This document shows, one piece after another, positions 27,237-36,529 of a stretch of DNA of 64,000 nt (position 1 is the stretch's first letter; each line of letters opens with the position of its first letter). Origin of the DNA: Pseudomonas sp. Q2-TVG4-2 (GTDB lineage Bacteria > Pseudomonadota > Gammaproteobacteria > Pseudomonadales > Pseudomonadaceae); assembly GCF_013620795.1 (NCBI RefSeq), contig NZ_LGLW01000005.1, positions 62,001-126,000 on the forward strand, read 5' to 3'. The position numbers were made by a program, and so were the translations under genes. The notes under the pieces were generated by a model that was not told where the DNA came from, did not search any database, and saw only the letters and a program-made list of their open reading frames with translations.

Positions 27237-29387
27237 CTATTCCTCTTCCTTGATCAGCTCGAACAACAACAGTGACCGCCCAGTCAGCGCGTACTCATCG
27301 CTGAACTCGAAACGCTCGGGCCGGGCGTTGGGGTTGTTGGTATCGATCAGACGATTCCAATAGATGCCTTGCGGCACTTCCGGCAAGGTGAAGTTCACGA
27401 TGTCGTGATGGGAGTTGACGATGATCAGCAACGTCGCATCCGAGCCCGCGCGGCGAATACCCGTCGGCTGGGCGCGTCCATCGAGCAGCATGCCCATGCA
27501 GCGGTTATTACCGTCTTCCCAATGCCCGACCGTCATCTCTTCGGCGTGCGGGGCCAGCCAAGTGACGTCCTTGACTCCCAGCTCCTCGTTGTAGGCGCCG
27601 ACCAGGAATCGCCCGCGGCGCAGCATCGGATAGCGCTGACGTAGACGAATCAACTTACGTACGAAGGTCTGCAATGAGCGACTTTCTTCAGGGATGTCCC
27701 AGTTGACCCAGCCGATTTCGCTGTCTTGGCAGTAGGCATTGTTATTGCCGTGCTGGGTACGAGCGAACTCATCACCCGCAACCAGCATCGGCGTGCCTTG
27801 GGAGAACAGCAGCGTTGCGAAGAAGTTGCGCATCTGGCGGAAACGCAGCTCATTGACATCCGGGTCATGGGTCGGGCCTTCGACGCCATGGTTCCAAGAG
27901 ATGTTGTTGTCGCTGCCGTCGCGGTTGTCCTCATCATTGTCTTCGTTGTGCTTCTCGTTGTACGAGACCAGGTCCTTGAGGGTGAAACCATCATGCGCGG
28001 TCACAAAGTTGACCGAGCTGAACGGCCGCCGACCGCGCTGATTGAACAGATCGCCCGAACCGGTGAGACGGCTGGCGAAGTCGGCCAACTGACCCTCATC
28101 ACCTCGCCAGAAAGCGCGGACCGTGTCGCGGAACTGGTCGTTCCACTCCGCCCAGCCAGGAGGGAAACCGCCTACCTGATAGCCGCCCGGACCGCAGTCC
28201 CACGGCTCGGCGATCAGCTTTGTCTTGGCCAATACCGGGTCCTGACGGCAGGCGACGAGGAAGCCGTGGCGCTCATCGTAGCCATCATGCTGCCGTCCCA
28301 GAATGGTCGCCAGGTCGAAACGGAAGCCATCGACGTGCATCTCTTGCGCCCAATAGCGCAACGAATCGGTGACCATTTGCACGACACACGGGTGGCTCAT
28401 GTCCAGCGTGTTGCCGGTACCGGAGTCGTTAATGTAGTAGCGCTTTTCGTCGGGCATCAGCCGGTAGTACGAAGCGTTGTCAATGCCGCGCATGGACAGG
28501 GTCGGGCCCAGCTCGTTGCCTTCGGCGGTGTGGTTGTAAACCACATCGAGAATGACCTCGAGGTCGGCATTGTGCAGGTGCGCGACCATTTCCTTGAACT
28601 CGCTGATCTTGCCGCTGGCCAGATACTTCGGGTGCGGTGCGAAGAAGGCGATACTGTTGTAGCCCCAGTAGTTGCTCATGCCCTTTTCCAGCAGATGCTG
28701 GTCCTGGACGAAGGCATGAATCGGCAGGAACTCAATCGACGAGACGCCGAGTTTGCGCACGTAATCAATCACGTCCGGCGTCTTGAAGCCGCCGAAGGTA
28801 CCGCGCATATCCTCGGGCACCGAAGGATGCTGCATGGTAAAACCGCGCACGTGGGTTTCGTAGATGATGGTGCGATCCCAAGGTACCTGCACGGGGCGAT
28901 CATGGCCCCAGGTGAAAGCCGGGTCGATGATCTTGGATTTCGGCACGAAGGGCGCACTGTCGCGCTCGTCATAGCTGAGGTCAGCATCGGCATGGCCGAT
29001 GGTGTAGCCAAACAGCGCCTCGGACCATTTCAACCCACCCACCAGCTGCTTGGCGTAAGGGTCGATCAGCAGCTTGTTGGGGTTGAAGCGATGGCCGGCG
29101 TCTGGCTCGTAAGGGCCGTGCACGCGATAGCCATAGATCTGTCCCGGGTGGGCGTCAGGCAGATAGCCGTGCCAGATTTCATCGGTGTATTCGGGCAGCT
29201 CGATACGCTCGAGCTCGGTTTCGCCATCGGTATCGAACAGGCAAAGCTCCACCTTCGTGGCGTTCGCGGAGAAAATCGCAAAATTCACTCCCAGCCCATC
29301 CCAGGTGGCGCCAAGCGGGAAGGGCAGCCCCTCACGAATACGCGAAGGGATCAGAATCTGAGGCGCCGCAGGCTTTTTTCTACTCAT
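27237..29387 (-). CDS. glgX: Glycogen debranching enzyme GlgX
   Basis: GlgX removes alpha-1,6 side chains (mainly short maltotetraose-type branches) from glycogen. The 716-residue protein has a CBM48 region ([20 protein letters not shown]) and a GH13_11 barrel ([14 protein letters not shown]). Catalytic residues lie in [11 protein letters not shown] (about 356), [13 protein letters not shown] (about 391) and [20 protein letters not shown] (about 462). The ATG at 29387 ([16 protein letters not shown]) has GGAG nearby; an upstream start adds 14 unlike residues. It is the last gene of the glgA-treZ-malQ-treY-DUF2934-glgX unit. The linear chains it releases suit TreY and MalQ. Confidence 0.95.
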   Translation of the reverse strand: MSRKKPAAPQILIPSRIREGLPFPLGATWDGLGVNFAIFSANATKVELCLFDTDGETELERIELPEYTDEIWHGYLPDAHPGQIYGYRVHGPYEPDAGHRFNPNKLLIDPYAKQLVGGLKWSEALFGYTIGHADADLSYDERDSAPFVPKSKIIDPAFTWGHDRPVQVPWDRTIIYETHVRGFTMQHPSVPEDMRGTFGGFKTPDVIDYVRKLGVSSIEFLPIHAFVQDQHLLEKGMSNYWGYNSIAFFAPHPKYLASGKISEFKEMVAHLHNADLEVILDVVYNHTAEGNELGPTLSMRGIDNASYYRLMPDEKRYYINDSGTGNTLDMSHPCVVQMVTDSLRYWAQEMHVDGFRFDLATILGRQHDGYDERHGFLVACRQDPVLAKTKLIAEPWDCGPGGYQVGGFPPGWAEWNDQFRDTVRAFWRGDEGQLADFASRLTGSGDLFNQRGRRPFSSVNFVTAHDGFTLKDLVSYNEKHNEDNDEDNRDGSDNNISWNHGVEGPTHDPDVNELRFRQMRNFFATLLFSQGTPMLVAGDEFARTQHGNNNAYCQDSEIGWVNWDIPEESRSLQTFVRKLIRLRQRYPMLRRGRFLVGAYNEELGVKDVTWLAPHAEEMTVGHWEDGNNRCMGMLLDGRAQPTGIRRAGSDATLLIIVNSHHDIVNFTLPEVPQGIYWNRLIDTNNPNARPERFEFSDEYALTGRSLLLFELIKEEE

Positions 29388-29486
29388 GAAATCTCCGATG
29401 GCACTCGTGATCAATGCTGTGCAAGGCAAACTGGGCGCCGTGTTCGCCCGACACGCTAGGGAGTCGGGCTACACCGCCGCAGGGGT

Positions 29487-29861
29487 TCAGGTTTCTTTCT
29501 TGGTGCGAGGCGCGCGGGTTTTCTTCACGCCAGCCGGAGTGCCTTCGGCGGCATCAGTTCCGGCCTTGTCCTTGGGGCGCGCCGTGCCTTTGGCCGCGGC
29601 CGTCGCCTTAGCGGGTTTGACGTCTTTTGGGTTCTTGGCATCTTTCGCTGCCTTGGCAGATGTTGTCTCCGGGGTTGCGTCGGTTGGCTTGGTGGCGGTT
29701 TTGCGCGCGCGACTCGCAGGCTTTTCGGTTGGCTTGCCGCTTTCCGCCTCGGCGAGCTTGCTAGCCATCTCCCAATGCCGCTCGCTCTCACCGTCCGGCC
29801 GCCCCTCCGAAACCCAAATGTCGTACGCGAGTTCACGAATCCGCTGCTCGTTTTTATTCAT
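29487..29861 (-). CDS. DUF2934 protein with a Lys/Ala-rich tail
   Basis: The 124-residue protein begins with a DUF2934 motif of about 40 residues (QRIRELAYDIWVSEGRPDGE, then RHWEMASKLAEAE). A long disordered tail rich in Lys, Ala, Thr and Pro follows, similar in composition to AlgP or histone H1-like tails, ending RAPRTKKET. The function of DUF2934 is unknown; it often occurs near trehalose or glycogen genes. The ATG overlaps the treY stop as ATGA, so it is translationally coupled and cannot be an accidental ORF. The tail suggests nucleic acid or polyanion binding, which is inference. A gap of 99 bp separates it from glgX. Confidence 0.85.
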   Translation of the reverse strand: MNKNEQRIRELAYDIWVSEGRPDGESERHWEMASKLAEAESGKPTEKPASRARKTATKPTDATPETTSAKAAKDAKNPKDVKPAKATAAAKGTARPKDKAGTDAAEGTPAGVKKTRAPRTKKET

Positions 29862-32671
29862 CGTTCTGACTCTCCTGTTGAACTGATTGAAACTTGTAAA
29901 ACCGCCACCGGCAGCTGCTGTAGAACCTCGGCCGCAGGCAAACTTTCTTGTTTGGGTGTGACTGTCATTCCGTCGAAAAGTCGCTCCATTTCACGACCGC
30001 TCAGCGCATCGGGTAATCGCACCTGAGTATCGCCCCAGCGCTGGGCCGGTATTTGCGGCGTATGACTGTCGGCGAGCAGGCTGCTGGCGAGCCGCGCTGC
30101 AATCACGATGACCCAGGCACCGTCCAGTTCGCGTGCGAATGCAATGAGCTGATCGGCATGCTCACCCTCGACCTTCAATGGCAGATAGCGTCCCTCGGTG
30201 AACAGCCGTGGCTGAGCCCGACGCAGCCCGAGAGTCCGTGCGATCAACCATTGCTTGATGCGGCCATCTTGCCAATTCGCCAGCAGTTCGGCGGGTTGTG
30301 CCTGCGGATCGAACGTGGCACGACGTTTGTCGAAATCCACCGGACGACGGTTGTCTGGATCTACCAGACTGAAATCCCAGTAGTCGGCGCCTTGATACAG
30401 GTCCGGCACGCCGGGTGTGGTCATGCGCAGCAAGGTCTGGGTCAGGCTGTTCAAGGCGCCGGCCGGTGCCAGCTCGGCTGCCGCCTCAGCAATATCAGTG
30501 CGCAGCGCTTTGCACTCGTCGCCTAGCAGCAGGGCACGCAGATACTGCTGGCAGGCACCTTCGTATTCACTATTAGGGTCGGTCCAGGTGCTGCGAAGCT
30601 TGGCTTCGCGCACGGCCTTTTCCTGCCACTTTATGATCCGCTCGCAGAAGCCCTCGAGCGCGGGTTGATCATCGACGGTGAGGTCCAGCGGCCAGCTGCT
30701 GATCAGTATCTGAAACAGCAGCATTTCGTCACCCGGCGAGGGAGCCGGCCCATCGGCAAGTTCCTGACGCTGCCCATAGGCGAGCTGGCGCCAATGGCGA
30801 ACCTTGGCAGCAAACCATTCGGCACGCTCGCTGATCACCGTCATCCGAGCGCGTGTGTCTTCGCCACGCTTGTGGTCATGAGTCGCGGTGGTCAACAGGT
30901 TTCGCGGGAAGTGCTCCGCGCGCTCCAGGCATGCGTCATGAAACGCCTCCACCGGTGCACTGAATGTCTGCGGGTCGAACCCTACATCGTTGCGTGATAG
31001 CAAGGCGCCGGAGCGATAGCAGGCGGTGTCTTCAACAGCCTTGGCGGCGGCCGGTGAGGTGAGCTGCTGGAAGCGGGTGCAGGCATAGCGGCGAATACGC
31101 CGTGCCGGCCCTGGCGGCAGCGAGCGTAGGCTTTCACCACCGAGCCAGCGATCGAGCAATTCCAGCAGAGGCCAGTCCGCCTCGCCCAGCGTGGTGCGCG
31201 CGCCTGCCAGCGCCTGCTGAAAGAACGGCTCGTCAGCCTCGCGCCGACCATGCGCTCCGATATAAGTGCGGTACACCGGGAAGTGGACGATCAGCTCCAG
31301 CAGCGCCCGGCGAATGGCGCCGAGGGTGATGTCGCGGGTCATCACGTCGTAGCGCGCCACTTGCAGGAGGGCTTGTGCGACGGTCTCGAAGTCGCCTGCC
31401 AATGGGCCGGTCAGCACAAGCTGGCGCGCTTGGCGTACTTCTTCCATGAAATCTTCCGGGCGCTCGGCAGTTTCACTCCAGAGCGAGCAGAGCACTGCCT
31501 TTCCGGCGGGATCGTGCTGCAGCAGCGATACCTGATTCATGAATTCGTAGCCGGTGGTGCCGTCCACACCCCAGTCGTCGTGTAGGCGCTCGCCCTCGGC
31601 AAGGATTTTCTCGACATAGATCGGCACATGCTCCTGCGCGGCTTCGGCAGGGCGGGCGGCATTGAGGCGGTCGACTCGCCGCCGCAGTCGCCGGCAGTAG
31701 CCGCGCGGGTTGGCCAGACCGTCGATGTGGTCGATGCGCAGGCCGTCGATCAATCCTTCGCTGATCAGTTCGAAAATCTTCGCGTGGGTTTCTTCGAATA
31801 CCACTGGCCGCTCGACGCGCAGACCACCCAGCTCGTTGATATCGAAAAAGCGCCGCCAGTTGATGTCGTCGCCGGCGGTACGCCAGCTGGCGAGGCGGTA
31901 GTTCTGCCGTTCAAGCAAGCCGTGAAGGCGTTTGAAACCTGCCTCGGTAGTAGCATCGTAGTGCTTGAGCGCCTTTTCCAGCGCCTGCCGGGTCGCGCTG
32001 TCCTCAAGCAACCGGGCCAGATCGGCGCGCAGTTGACGGGCGGTTAAGTAAGCTGCTGGCTCAGTCTTCAGTGCATCGAAATGCTGCGCCAACGTGCGCA
32101 GTTCCGGGTTATCGGTCAGGCGTAGGATCTCGCCGTAGCTGGGCGGGGTGATAGGGAAGCGATGTTCGTAGTGCTCGGCATAGAAGGCGCCGCTTTCCGC
32201 ATCCAGGCGCAGGGGAATTTTGCCCTCCTGCAGCGCCTCACCATAGTCATTGCCCAGGAACGGAACCAGCAGCTGACCTTCGAGCAACGGGTCGGGCGAA
32301 TTCCATTGAATATCGAAGAACTGTGCGTACGGGCTACGGCGGCCCCATTCGAGCACGTCGAGCCACCAGGGGTTGCCCGAGCCGCCAACGGCCATATGGT
32401 TGGAGACGATATCCAGAATCAACCCCATGCCTTTGCTCCGCAACGCCTCGACCAGGCGGCGCAGGGCGGGCTCGCCGCCCAGTTCGGGATTGATACGTGT
32501 CGGGTCGATGACGTCATAACCGTGCATCGAGCCTGGCCGCGCCATCAGCAGGGGCGATGCGTAGAGGTGGCTGATGCCCAGGTCCGCAAAGTAATCGACC
32601 AGTGCCGTCGCGTCGTCGAGGGTGAAATCACGATGAAACTGCAATCGCAGCGTGGCGCTAAGGTCTTTCAT
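29858..32671 (-). CDS. treY: Maltooligosyltrehalose synthase
   Basis: TreY converts the reducing end of malto-oligosaccharides to a trehalosyl unit by intramolecular transglycosylation. The 937-residue protein starts ATLRLQFHRDFTLDDATALV and shows GISHLYASPLLMARPGSMHGY, DDINWRRFFDINELGGLRVE, the nucleophile region LRIDHIDGLANPRGYC (about 310) and IYVEKILAEGERL (acid Glu about 353). The C-terminus has MTTPGVPDLYQGADYWDFSL, typical of TreY. The length is in the upper part of the family range. Its start overlaps malQ by four bases (ATGA) and its end overlaps the DUF2934 gene by four bases. TreZ, two genes upstream, releases the trehalose. Confidence 0.96.
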   Translation of the reverse strand: MKDLSATLRLQFHRDFTLDDATALVDYFADLGISHLYASPLLMARPGSMHGYDVIDPTRINPELGGEPALRRLVEALRSKGMGLILDIVSNHMAVGGSGNPWWLDVLEWGRRSPYAQFFDIQWNSPDPLLEGQLLVPFLGNDYGEALQEGKIPLRLDAESGAFYAEHYEHRFPITPPSYGEILRLTDNPELRTLAQHFDALKTEPAAYLTARQLRADLARLLEDSATRQALEKALKHYDATTEAGFKRLHGLLERQNYRLASWRTAGDDINWRRFFDINELGGLRVERPVVFEETHAKIFELISEGLIDGLRIDHIDGLANPRGYCRRLRRRVDRLNAARPAEAAQEHVPIYVEKILAEGERLHDDWGVDGTTGYEFMNQVSLLQHDPAGKAVLCSLWSETAERPEDFMEEVRQARQLVLTGPLAGDFETVAQALLQVARYDVMTRDITLGAIRRALLELIVHFPVYRTYIGAHGRREADEPFFQQALAGARTTLGEADWPLLELLDRWLGGESLRSLPPGPARRIRRYACTRFQQLTSPAAAKAVEDTACYRSGALLSRNDVGFDPQTFSAPVEAFHDACLERAEHFPRNLLTTATHDHKRGEDTRARMTVISERAEWFAAKVRHWRQLAYGQRQELADGPAPSPGDEMLLFQILISSWPLDLTVDDQPALEGFCERIIKWQEKAVREAKLRSTWTDPNSEYEGACQQYLRALLLGDECKALRTDIAEAAAELAPAGALNSLTQTLLRMTTPGVPDLYQGADYWDFSLVDPDNRRPVDFDKRRATFDPQAQPAELLANWQDGRIKQWLIARTLGLRRAQPRLFTEGRYLPLKVEGEHADQLIAFARELDGAWVIVIAARLASSLLADSHTPQIPAQRWGDTQVRLPDALSGREMERLFDGMTVTPKQESLPAAEVLQQLPVAVLQVSISSTGESER

Positions 32672-34746
32672 CGAAGGTTGCTTCCAGTGGTCTGCTTGCG
32701 GGCTTGGGCAAGGATATTCAGGCGGCGCGTGCAGGCGGGATCGTCCAGTAGCGTGGCGCTGTCACCGGGGTAGCGGCGCCGCCAATTGGGATGGGCATCG
32801 GTGGTGCCCGGCAAGTTCGGTTGTTCCAGAAGACAGAGCGCGTCCTCCACCGGAAACAGGGCCAGCGGTGCTGGCGTGCGTCCAATGAAAGCGCCACAGG
32901 CATCGGCCAGCACCTCCGGGTCGCTAATGTCACCCTGAACGTTTGGTGCAAATTCCCGAAGCAGACGAAGCAGGCCCGCACGCTCGCGTTCGCGTTCCTT
33001 TAGTTGGGCTGCACGCTCATGCTCCTGGTGTTGACCGACGCGGATGCGCCAGTCGATATCATGTTCCTGCCACCAGCCCTTGATAGTCGGCAGGTCGTGG
33101 GTGGTTGAGGTGGCCAGCGCGCTTCGCGGCCACTGCATCGGTGGCTTGAAATTGCCCTGATGGTCGCGCTCGAAGAACAACACGCGCATTCCCAGCAAAC
33201 CGCGATCAGCCAATTTTTCACGAAGCCCTTCGGGTACGGTGCCGAGGTCCTCGCCCAGGATCACCGCATTGCGCCGCCAGGCTTCAAGGGACAGCAGGCG
33301 CAACAGGTCATCGAACGGATAGTTGAGATAGGCGCCCTCCATGGGGCCGGCGCCGGCGGGCATCACCCACAGGCGCATCAAGCCCATGACGTGGTCGATC
33401 CGCATGCCACCGGCGTGCGCCAGGTTGGCACGCACCATCTCAATGAAGGCGCGGTAGCCATGGGCCTTGAGCCCCCAAGGCGAAAAGGCGGAAATACCCC
33501 AGCTCTGGCCCTGCCGATTGATGATGTCCGGCGGCGCACCGACGCTCAGGGCAGCCAGCACTTCGTCCTGCCGGCTCCAGGCCTGGCTGCCGCCACCGTC
33601 GGCGCCCACCGCGAGATCGCTGATCAGGCCGATCTTCATCCCGGCACTGTGCGCGGCGACCTGAGCACGCTCAAGGCCACGCGCGATCAACCACTGGCAG
33701 AACGCGTAATAGCTGACTTCGTCAGCGTGTTCCTGGGCAAATCGTTCGACCGCTGGGCTCTGCGGGGTGCGGTATTCCTCCGGCCAGTCGCGCCAGTGTT
33801 GCGGATAGCCTTCAGCGTTGAGCAGGACGGCGTGCAACGCCTCGAAGCGGCAATGGTTTTCCAACGCTTCGCCGCCTGCTTCGCGAAAGCTGTCGAAATC
33901 CGCCTGTTGTGCGTTACCGCCGGTGGCGAAGTCATCATAGAGCGCGCGGAGCAGACACTGCCGGGTCGTGGACACCGCGTCCCAGTCGATCAATTCCAGT
34001 TGCTCAAGCCGTTGTAATTCGTCGTTTAGACCGCAGGAATCGATGGCGATCCGCAATGGTTTTTCACCGAGCACCGCCTCCGGAGCGCTATGGAGAATGT
34101 TATAGAAGAGACGGCTCGAGGGTGAGTAGGGGCTGTATTGGCCGCTGTTGCCGGTGAACATCGCGTGAATCGGACTGATGCCGAGAGCATCGGCGCCATG
34201 TGCCGCCGCGTTGCGCACCAATGCTTCGAGGGCCAGGGTGTCGCCGAGCCCGCCATCGCCGGGGCGCCGCAGGCTGTATAGCTGCGCGGTAAGGCCCCAG
34301 GCATTGGGACCTGCCACGTGCTCGACGCTGGGGCATGCATGCGGCGCAACCGCCAGCGTCAGTTGTTGCCCGGCGATTTCCAGGCGATGGTAGCCAGGCG
34401 TGTCGATCGCAGCCAGGCGCGCCTGGTCATCCAGCGCTCCCTCGCGACGGTTGCCATCTTCGAGATCCAGGCTGTAGCGGGTGGACGGCTCGAAATAGGC
34501 GCTCAGCTCCAGCGTACTGCCCTGATCGAGTGTCAGGAGGGGAGGTAGGCTGGACGTGCCGTTGATGGCGTCGAGCTTTTCCAGGCTGCTTTCGATATCG
34601 GTGTCGCTGTCGGCAGCAAGGCCCAATCCGTTGAGTACCGCACGCAGCACTTCGGGGCTTACCCGCTGGTCGCGGCCGTCGGCATCCACCCAATCGATGG
34701 ACAGGCCGGCGGCCTCGGCCAGGCGGTTCAGTCGTTCATCACTCAT
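32668..34746 (-). CDS. malQ: 4-alpha-glucanotransferase (amylomaltase)
   Basis: MalQ (GH77) disproportionates malto-oligosaccharides and so adjusts chain length for TreY. The 692-residue protein has the GH77 signatures WGLTAQLYSLR, the nucleophile region GMRIDHVMGLMRLWVMP (about 450), VILGEDLGTVPEG (about 493) and STTHDLPTIKGWW (about 547). The start at 34746 (MSDERLNRLAEAAGLSIDW) overlaps the treZ stop by 8 bp; longer in-frame starts lie inside treZ and give unlike residues. The stop overlaps the treY start. Its placement between treZ and treY is common in pseudomonads. Confidence 0.95.
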   Translation of the reverse strand: MSDERLNRLAEAAGLSIDWVDADGRDQRVSPEVLRAVLNGLGLAADSDTDIESSLEKLDAINGTSSLPPLLTLDQGSTLELSAYFEPSTRYSLDLEDGNRREGALDDQARLAAIDTPGYHRLEIAGQQLTLAVAPHACPSVEHVAGPNAWGLTAQLYSLRRPGDGGLGDTLALEALVRNAAAHGADALGISPIHAMFTGNSGQYSPYSPSSRLFYNILHSAPEAVLGEKPLRIAIDSCGLNDELQRLEQLELIDWDAVSTTRQCLLRALYDDFATGGNAQQADFDSFREAGGEALENHCRFEALHAVLLNAEGYPQHWRDWPEEYRTPQSPAVERFAQEHADEVSYYAFCQWLIARGLERAQVAAHSAGMKIGLISDLAVGADGGGSQAWSRQDEVLAALSVGAPPDIINRQGQSWGISAFSPWGLKAHGYRAFIEMVRANLAHAGGMRIDHVMGLMRLWVMPAGAGPMEGAYLNYPFDDLLRLLSLEAWRRNAVILGEDLGTVPEGLREKLADRGLLGMRVLFFERDHQGNFKPPMQWPRSALATSTTHDLPTIKGWWQEHDIDWRIRVGQHQEHERAAQLKERERERAGLLRLLREFAPNVQGDISDPEVLADACGAFIGRTPAPLALFPVEDALCLLEQPNLPGTTDAHPNWRRRYPGDSATLLDDPACTRRLNILAQARKQTTGSNLR

Positions 34747-36517
34747 CGGCAGTCTCCAGATACATCTTGGCGGAGCGCGCTTGTAGCGTGCCTGCACTGA
34801 GTTCGGTCTCGGTGCCACGACTGGCGTGCAGCAGACGCGCTCCCGCAACGGGAGCGCTGACCGCGAGATCCACGTCGCTGAGGTTCAACTCCAGGCGCAG
34901 CGTGGTGCCGTCACCCAAGCGCCAGCGGGCGAGGGCGGCGGCGCTTCCCAGCGCCTGCGCACCGAGGAACTGGGACCCTTCCAGGCGGGGCACGATCTCG
35001 CTGTGGCGGATCCGTAGCAGCTGGCGATACAACGCGAGCCACTCGGCATGGTCCGGCTGCTCCTTCTTGCTGAAGTCAGGCTTGGAGGCCTCGAAGGTTT
35101 CCACTGCGTTCGGGTCGGGAATCCGCTCGCGGGTCTGCTCGTCGGCGAACTCGGAAAACTCAGCGAATTCGCCGCGGCGCCCTTCACGCACGGCATCGGC
35201 CAACTCACCGTGGTGGCTGGTGAAGAACAGGAAGGGCTCGCGTGCGCCCCATTCTTCGCCCATGAACAGCAGCGGGATCATCGGTGAGAGCAGCAGAACG
35301 GTAGTCGCTGCCTTCAAAGCATCTGGATCGGCGAGGTCGATCAGGCGATCGCCGAAGGCGCGGTTGCCGGTCTGGTCATGGTTCTGCAGAAACAGTACGA
35401 ACGCAGTCGGGGAAAGATGCCCACTGGGCTCGCCTCGCGATTCGCCGCGGCGATTCTGGTGGCCCTGGTAGATGAAACCTTCACCGAGGAAGCGGACCAG
35501 CTTGTCGGTCGAGTCTTGGTGATAGTCCGCGTAATAGCCCTGACTCTCGTCGGTCAACAGAGCGTGCAAGAAGTTATGTCCATCGTCATTCCACTGCGCG
35601 GTAAAACCTTGAGTCAGCAGGCTGGAGCGGTTGTCTTCGTTTTCCAGGACCAGATGCACATGGCGGCCGGGCTCGGATTCAGCGCGTACCCGCTCGGCCA
35701 GTTCGGTGAGAAAGGTGCGATCCGGGATGGCATGGACCGCGTCCATGCGCAGGCCATCGAAACGGTATTCCATCAACCACATCAGCGCGTTATCGATGAA
35801 GAAATCGCGCACCTCGCGGCGGCGGAAGTCGATAGCATCTCCCCAAGGGGTCTGCTGATCATGGCGGAAGAAGTGCTTGGCATAACGGTGCAGATAGTTG
35901 CCGTCCGGCCCGAAGTGGTTGTAGACCACGTCGATGAAAACCATCAGGCCCAGCCCATGGGCTGTATCAATCAGGTGCTTGAGCTGCTCGGGTGTGCCAT
36001 AGGAGGCCTCGGGCGCGTACAGCAGCACCCCGTCGTAACCCCAGTTACGGTCCCCAGGAAATTCCGCGAGCGGCATCAACTCGATCGCCGTGACGCCAAG
36101 CTCGGCCAACGCCTGAAGGCGCTGTTCGATCTGCGCATAGCCGCCATAGGCACCCACGTGAAGCTCGTAGAGCACGGTTTCGTGCCATGGGCGCCCCAGC
36201 CAATCGCTGTTGTGCCATTGATAAGCGCCCGGATCGACCACGACGCTGGGGTCGTGCACATCGGCAGACTGCGCCCTGGACGCGGGATCGGGAACCTGTA
36301 GCTCATCGTCGATCAAAAAGCTGTATTGCGTGCCGGCTCCGGCGTTCGCCTCGATGCTGTACCAGCCGTCCTCGTCTTCCAACATGGGCAGCGTCTCGCC
36401 GCCGCTTATCACCAGGCTGACGCTTTGCGCGTCGGGTGCCCAGAGCCTGAACCGGGTGCGTGAAGCGTCGAGTAGCACCGGTCCGTGTTGCCCGTTGCGG
36501 GCAGGCCACTTGTGCAT
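34739..36517 (-). CDS. treZ: Malto-oligosyltrehalose trehalohydrolase
   Basis: TreZ cleaves the trehalose unit off maltooligosyltrehalose. The 592-residue protein has a CBM48-like N-terminal domain (RFRLWAPDAQSVSLVI) and a GH13_10 barrel beginning near residue 110 (ETVLYELHVGAYG). Catalytic regions are FDGLRMDAVHAIPD (Asp about 257), LVLENEDNRSS (Glu about 289) and FLQNHDQTGNRA (His-Asp about 379). FMGEEWGAREPFLFFTSHHG is diagnostic for TreZ. The ATG at 36517 has GAGG upstream and lies 12 bp after the glgA stop. It works directly with TreY in the same operon. Confidence 0.96.
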   Translation of the reverse strand: MHKWPARNGQHGPVLLDASRTRFRLWAPDAQSVSLVISGGETLPMLEDEDGWYSIEANAGAGTQYSFLIDDELQVPDPASRAQSADVHDPSVVVDPGAYQWHNSDWLGRPWHETVLYELHVGAYGGYAQIEQRLQALAELGVTAIELMPLAEFPGDRNWGYDGVLLYAPEASYGTPEQLKHLIDTAHGLGLMVFIDVVYNHFGPDGNYLHRYAKHFFRHDQQTPWGDAIDFRRREVRDFFIDNALMWLMEYRFDGLRMDAVHAIPDRTFLTELAERVRAESEPGRHVHLVLENEDNRSSLLTQGFTAQWNDDGHNFLHALLTDESQGYYADYHQDSTDKLVRFLGEGFIYQGHQNRRGESRGEPSGHLSPTAFVLFLQNHDQTGNRAFGDRLIDLADPDALKAATTVLLLSPMIPLLFMGEEWGAREPFLFFTSHHGELADAVREGRRGEFAEFSEFADEQTRERIPDPNAVETFEASKPDFSKKEQPDHAEWLALYRQLLRIRHSEIVPRLEGSQFLGAQALGSAAALARWRLGDGTTLRLELNLSDVDLAVSAPVAGARLLHASRGTETELSAGTLQARSAKMYLETADE

Positions 36518-36529
36518 TGATTGACCTCG

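Noticed and set aside
27726-29459. A 577-codon open frame antisense to glgX
   Set aside because: It is the high-GC shadow of glgX; its translation has no recognisable domain and no ribosome binding site, and glgX motifs are intact on the other strand.
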